NCBI GenBank assembly: GCA_003991915.1
Contig: RQTK01000084.1
Location: forward strand, 458,333-522,332
Reading direction: 5' to 3'
Length of the DNA stretch: 64,000 nucleotides
Source: Elysia chlorotica
Lineage: Eukaryota; Mollusca; Gastropoda; Plakobranchidae
The notes under the pieces are model-generated. The model worked only from the letters and a program-made list of their open reading frames with translations. It had not been told where the DNA came from and did no database searches. Both the position numbers and the translations under genes were made by a program. Of this stretch, positions 61,218-64,000 are shown piece after piece (positions within the stretch are counted from its first letter, which is position 1; each line of letters starts with the position of its first letter).

Positions 61218-63754
61218 TCAGACATAAATTCCAACCCATAACAACAGAAATAAGACACCAAATCCCATGAAGATGGATGCAACAAGAGAAACAACCAGTT
61301 CTTTAAGGAGATCTCTTGCAAACTTTGTGCTTGTTACTTCATAGCTGATTCTTAGATAAGGAAACAAATTTGCAATACTCCCTGTACATAATTGTACTTA
61401 TAAATGCATTATTTATACATACTTTGCTTGGTTAGTTGACTTATTTCTATCACAAGCAATTAAGCCTTAACATGGAAGAGTCCTGGAGCTAAAATATGTC
61501 ACCGAATCTCAGTCTCGCATTTTTCTTCTTCTGTTGCCTAACAGGCACAGTGAGTTGCTGTGACAGAATAAAGATTTCCTGAAACTTTTGTCACACAGCC
61601 TATTGTTAACACTTCTCTTCTTCTTCTACCCCCCCTACCTCTCTCACTGCATGCATGCAATTCATGAGATTTGCAAATAAAATCCCATCACTCTTAGATT
61701 ACTGTAGAAACAGTCAATGCTCTGAATAAGCTGAAAGAATTAAACTCTTCCCCTAGTACCAACTCAGATTAACATTCATTAAAAGTCACAGAAATGTTAT
61801 CCGACATACCCAGCTAGAGGTTACAATAGTGTTAAAAAATGGAAGGAAACCCCCTCCTCCCCAGGGTTCTAAAACTTAGTGGGTTTTTTGGTGGCAAGTT
61901 ATGAAAACCAATCAGAAAATTAACAAACATAATGAATGAAATGAAAAATGTATAATTATGACATCATTTTAAGAAAAGGATACACGAAAAACCAGGCCAT
62001 AAAAAATATGCCAATGCCCAGAAGCACAATCGTCAGGTGAGGGAAAACAGCAGGATTGATTGGCGACACATACCGACTCATCAACTCAACGTCCAACTGA
62101 AATGATATAAAATGAAAAGAATGTAGATGATAAATTAAACCAACCGTTTTACAATTTTTACTTCAGTTGGATTTTTAATAAATTCAGACAATTAAACTTG
62201 CAACTTGAACTCTTTGCTCTCCTATATTGCTTCACGATAGCCAGGTCACACTTCTCTCAACCACTTTGCCATGATTTACGTCATTTATCATTGTGACCCA
62301 CCCTGTTAACTGTAAACTACACTACCCGATGATCTCAGTCCTGGCCTATGAAAGAAGTTTTTTGTTTGTTTTATTTTTATAGCAAAAACCCGGAAGCTCT
62401 TTGTGAGAGGAGAAAAATTAAGCAGTTTTAAACTGTTTGTAGTATGTGGAGCGTTATTCGTGTTCTACTGTACTAAAAAAAAAAAAAATTGGAGAGAAAA
62501 TTATTATTTTAATATTTTAAGTCGCTGTGGAGTGTGGAGTTCTCTTCAACTCAATCCCACATTACCACCTGCGTAATTACCCAAATAGACCACTACATTG
62601 TGCTCCTAAATTGCTGATCAAGGCTAACTGACTTTCTCTGTCAGGGGCTTTCTTTTAGTTGCTTAGAGTTAGAACTAACGGAAATCTTGGGTGTAAAATT
62701 CCGGTTTCGATTTTATTTTGATCTAAGCCTTCTTAAAGTTTTACTTTTACTTTTCTTTCAAATCCAAAATACAGTCTATGTAGAATTACAAAAATCTTTG
62801 GAAATCAGCAGCTTTCTTAAATGAAAAATGTTCAAGCCTTATTTTGAAGATTGATGGAAGGAAAGGAAGTGAAATCAGGGTCAGAAACCAGTTTTGTTAA
62901 GGTATTTGGATTTCAATGACCGCTTACATACACTAACAAAATTGTATGGACACATGTCTATACACACAATTACATATACTTTAAAAAATATATATATCTA
63001 AAAACCAAACAGATTAAAAAAACAAATTGAGTATTTTTGTGAAGATCTTTAGAAATCAACTTCGAGATCTTGATCTAATCTAAATGTATGTCAAAAATTG
63101 TGGCTTTTGTGATTTCAACTAAAATGCCAATTTAAATTATTATAATATAAAAATGTTCAAGTACTATTGGGGTGGTGCATCAGGTAGTTGGGGCTAATTT
63201 TAATTAAAGACGTCCAGAGGATTTAAAGCTATTTAACTCAATAATGTGAGCCCTAATCAAATTGTCTGAACTTTTTCACATCCATCACCATGGATGCCCA
63301 ATCTTGACTTTATCTTAACATTTAAAAGAGGACAATTTTTAAACCTTTTAAGCAGTTTAGAGTGGAAATTTCAAACTTAACTGATAGAAATTTGTTTTGT
63401 CATTATAAATAGAGATCTTCAAATTGAAACATGATGATATCCCTAAGTTCGGAATTTGTATTTTTATGAATATTTTTTACTATCTCATTCTGGCTCAGAT
63501 TTAACACATAGGAATTGACCAAAAATGAGTTGTAAGCTGACCACAGCTTTGTACTTACAACCCTAGATATCTAGATCTAGATCTAGGCCTAAACAAGACG
63601 TGGCATTGATGCATTTAACGGCAATCAGGCTACCCATTGGTGATTGATTAGATCTATCTAGATTAAACAATTTCTACCATAACTTCAGGAAATCTATTGA
63701 AGATGCACATTTAGAAAGTGTGAGCAGTCATAAATTTCTGAGATGTTTTACCAT
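61218..63754 (-). CDS. TMEM258: Transmembrane protein 258, oligosaccharyltransferase complex subunit
   Basis: Small membrane subunit associated with the oligosaccharyltransferase complex of the endoplasmic reticulum, needed for N-glycosylation. Coding exons in transcript order: 63752-63754, 61984-62096, 61218-61344, total 243 nt, 80 aa (human 79). Motifs include [17 protein letters not shown] at about residues 7-23, a first membrane segment ([17 protein letters not shown]), [16 protein letters not shown], a second membrane segment ([19 protein letters not shown]), and the stop. The donor of exon 1 follows the start codon directly (ATG|GTAAAA), so exon 1 contributes only the initiator Met; exon 2 supplies LDVEL before the conserved MSRY. 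The second ATG in exon 2 would give a slightly shorter but plausible protein. Exon 3 begins C TAT GAA after an AATCAG acceptor, and phases agree. Confidence 0.93.
62097..63751 (-). other. TMEM258 intron 1
   Basis: An AT-rich intron of about 1.65 kb with a TCTAGATC patch near 63568-63585. I see no gene or mobile element in it. Confidence 0.6.
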
Positions 63755-64000
63755 TTTGAAGCCGGTTGTTTTCACTGTTCACTGCAAAAGAAGATAGACC
63801 AAGACCCCAGTGTTATCGGTAGATCAAAATTAATGATGACGAGGTACTCAAAGGGAAACTACTGTGTGGGTTTTCTCTAAAGTTGTCGGTTATGGCAGCG
63901 ACATAAAGTTTTCGATATTTTTATGGGCTTTCGATAGGCTACAGTTGAACACACCATGCATTTGCTCTGCACGAGAAGCAAGGTTGCAGAAATGGGACAA
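63755..64000 (-). promoter_or_regulatory. TMEM258 5' UTR and probable promoter
   Basis: Sequence immediately upstream of the start codon, somewhat less AT-rich than the intron. No TATA box or other definite motif is seen. The window ends before the promoter can be delimited. Confidence 0.35.

Overview
This window is AT-rich, intron-rich animal nuclear DNA. It carries four conserved eukaryotic genes with many small exons and consensus GT/AG introns, set among microsatellites and decayed transposons. The protein sequences, the LINE and SINE types and the many TCTAGATC-rich patches suggest a lophotrochozoan, most likely a gastropod mollusc. That placement is inference. There is no bacterial operon, CRISPR array or phage in it.

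Layout. 1-2580 is upstream DNA with a (TAG)n array, two copies of a dispersed element and a perfect CRE palindrome. 2603-20441 (+) is glutamine-dependent NAD+ synthetase (NADSYN1), 19 coding exons; its last intron has absorbed a hAT fragment, a CR1/L2-like LINE and a tRNA-derived SINE. 20442-24234 is the convergent intergenic stretch, with a pogo/Tigger-like remnant. 24235-34449 (-) is PPIL4, a cyclophilin-RRM splicing-associated protein, 12 coding exons; exon 5 lacks one base, and exon 7 has a partial tandem copy. 34450-40198 is intergenic, with a long hairpin, a SINE, a pogo-like tail and a 916-bp hAT-like element. 40199-51744 (-) is NDC80/HEC1, the kinetochore microtubule-binding subunit, 16 coding exons. 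51778-61217 holds possible NDC80 leader exons and a transposon cluster: a LINE with an RNase H domain, a second copy of its 3' end, and an RTE-like LINE tail. 61218-63754 (-) is TMEM258, an 80-residue subunit of the oligosaccharyltransferase complex, in three exons, with the start codon forming the last three bases of exon 1.

The four genes serve unrelated housekeeping functions (NAD synthesis, splicing, chromosome segregation, N-glycosylation) and form no visible pathway or cluster. I found no new multi-gene system. The most informative unusual observations are: a 3' tail shared by the tRNA-derived SINEs and the RNase H LINE, as expected of a SINE-LINE mobilisation pair; an in-frame cassette exon and an alternative read-through tail at the NADSYN1 C-terminus; the single-base frameshift in PPIL4; and a dispersed element of about 70-200 bp found near the 5' regions of three of the four genes.
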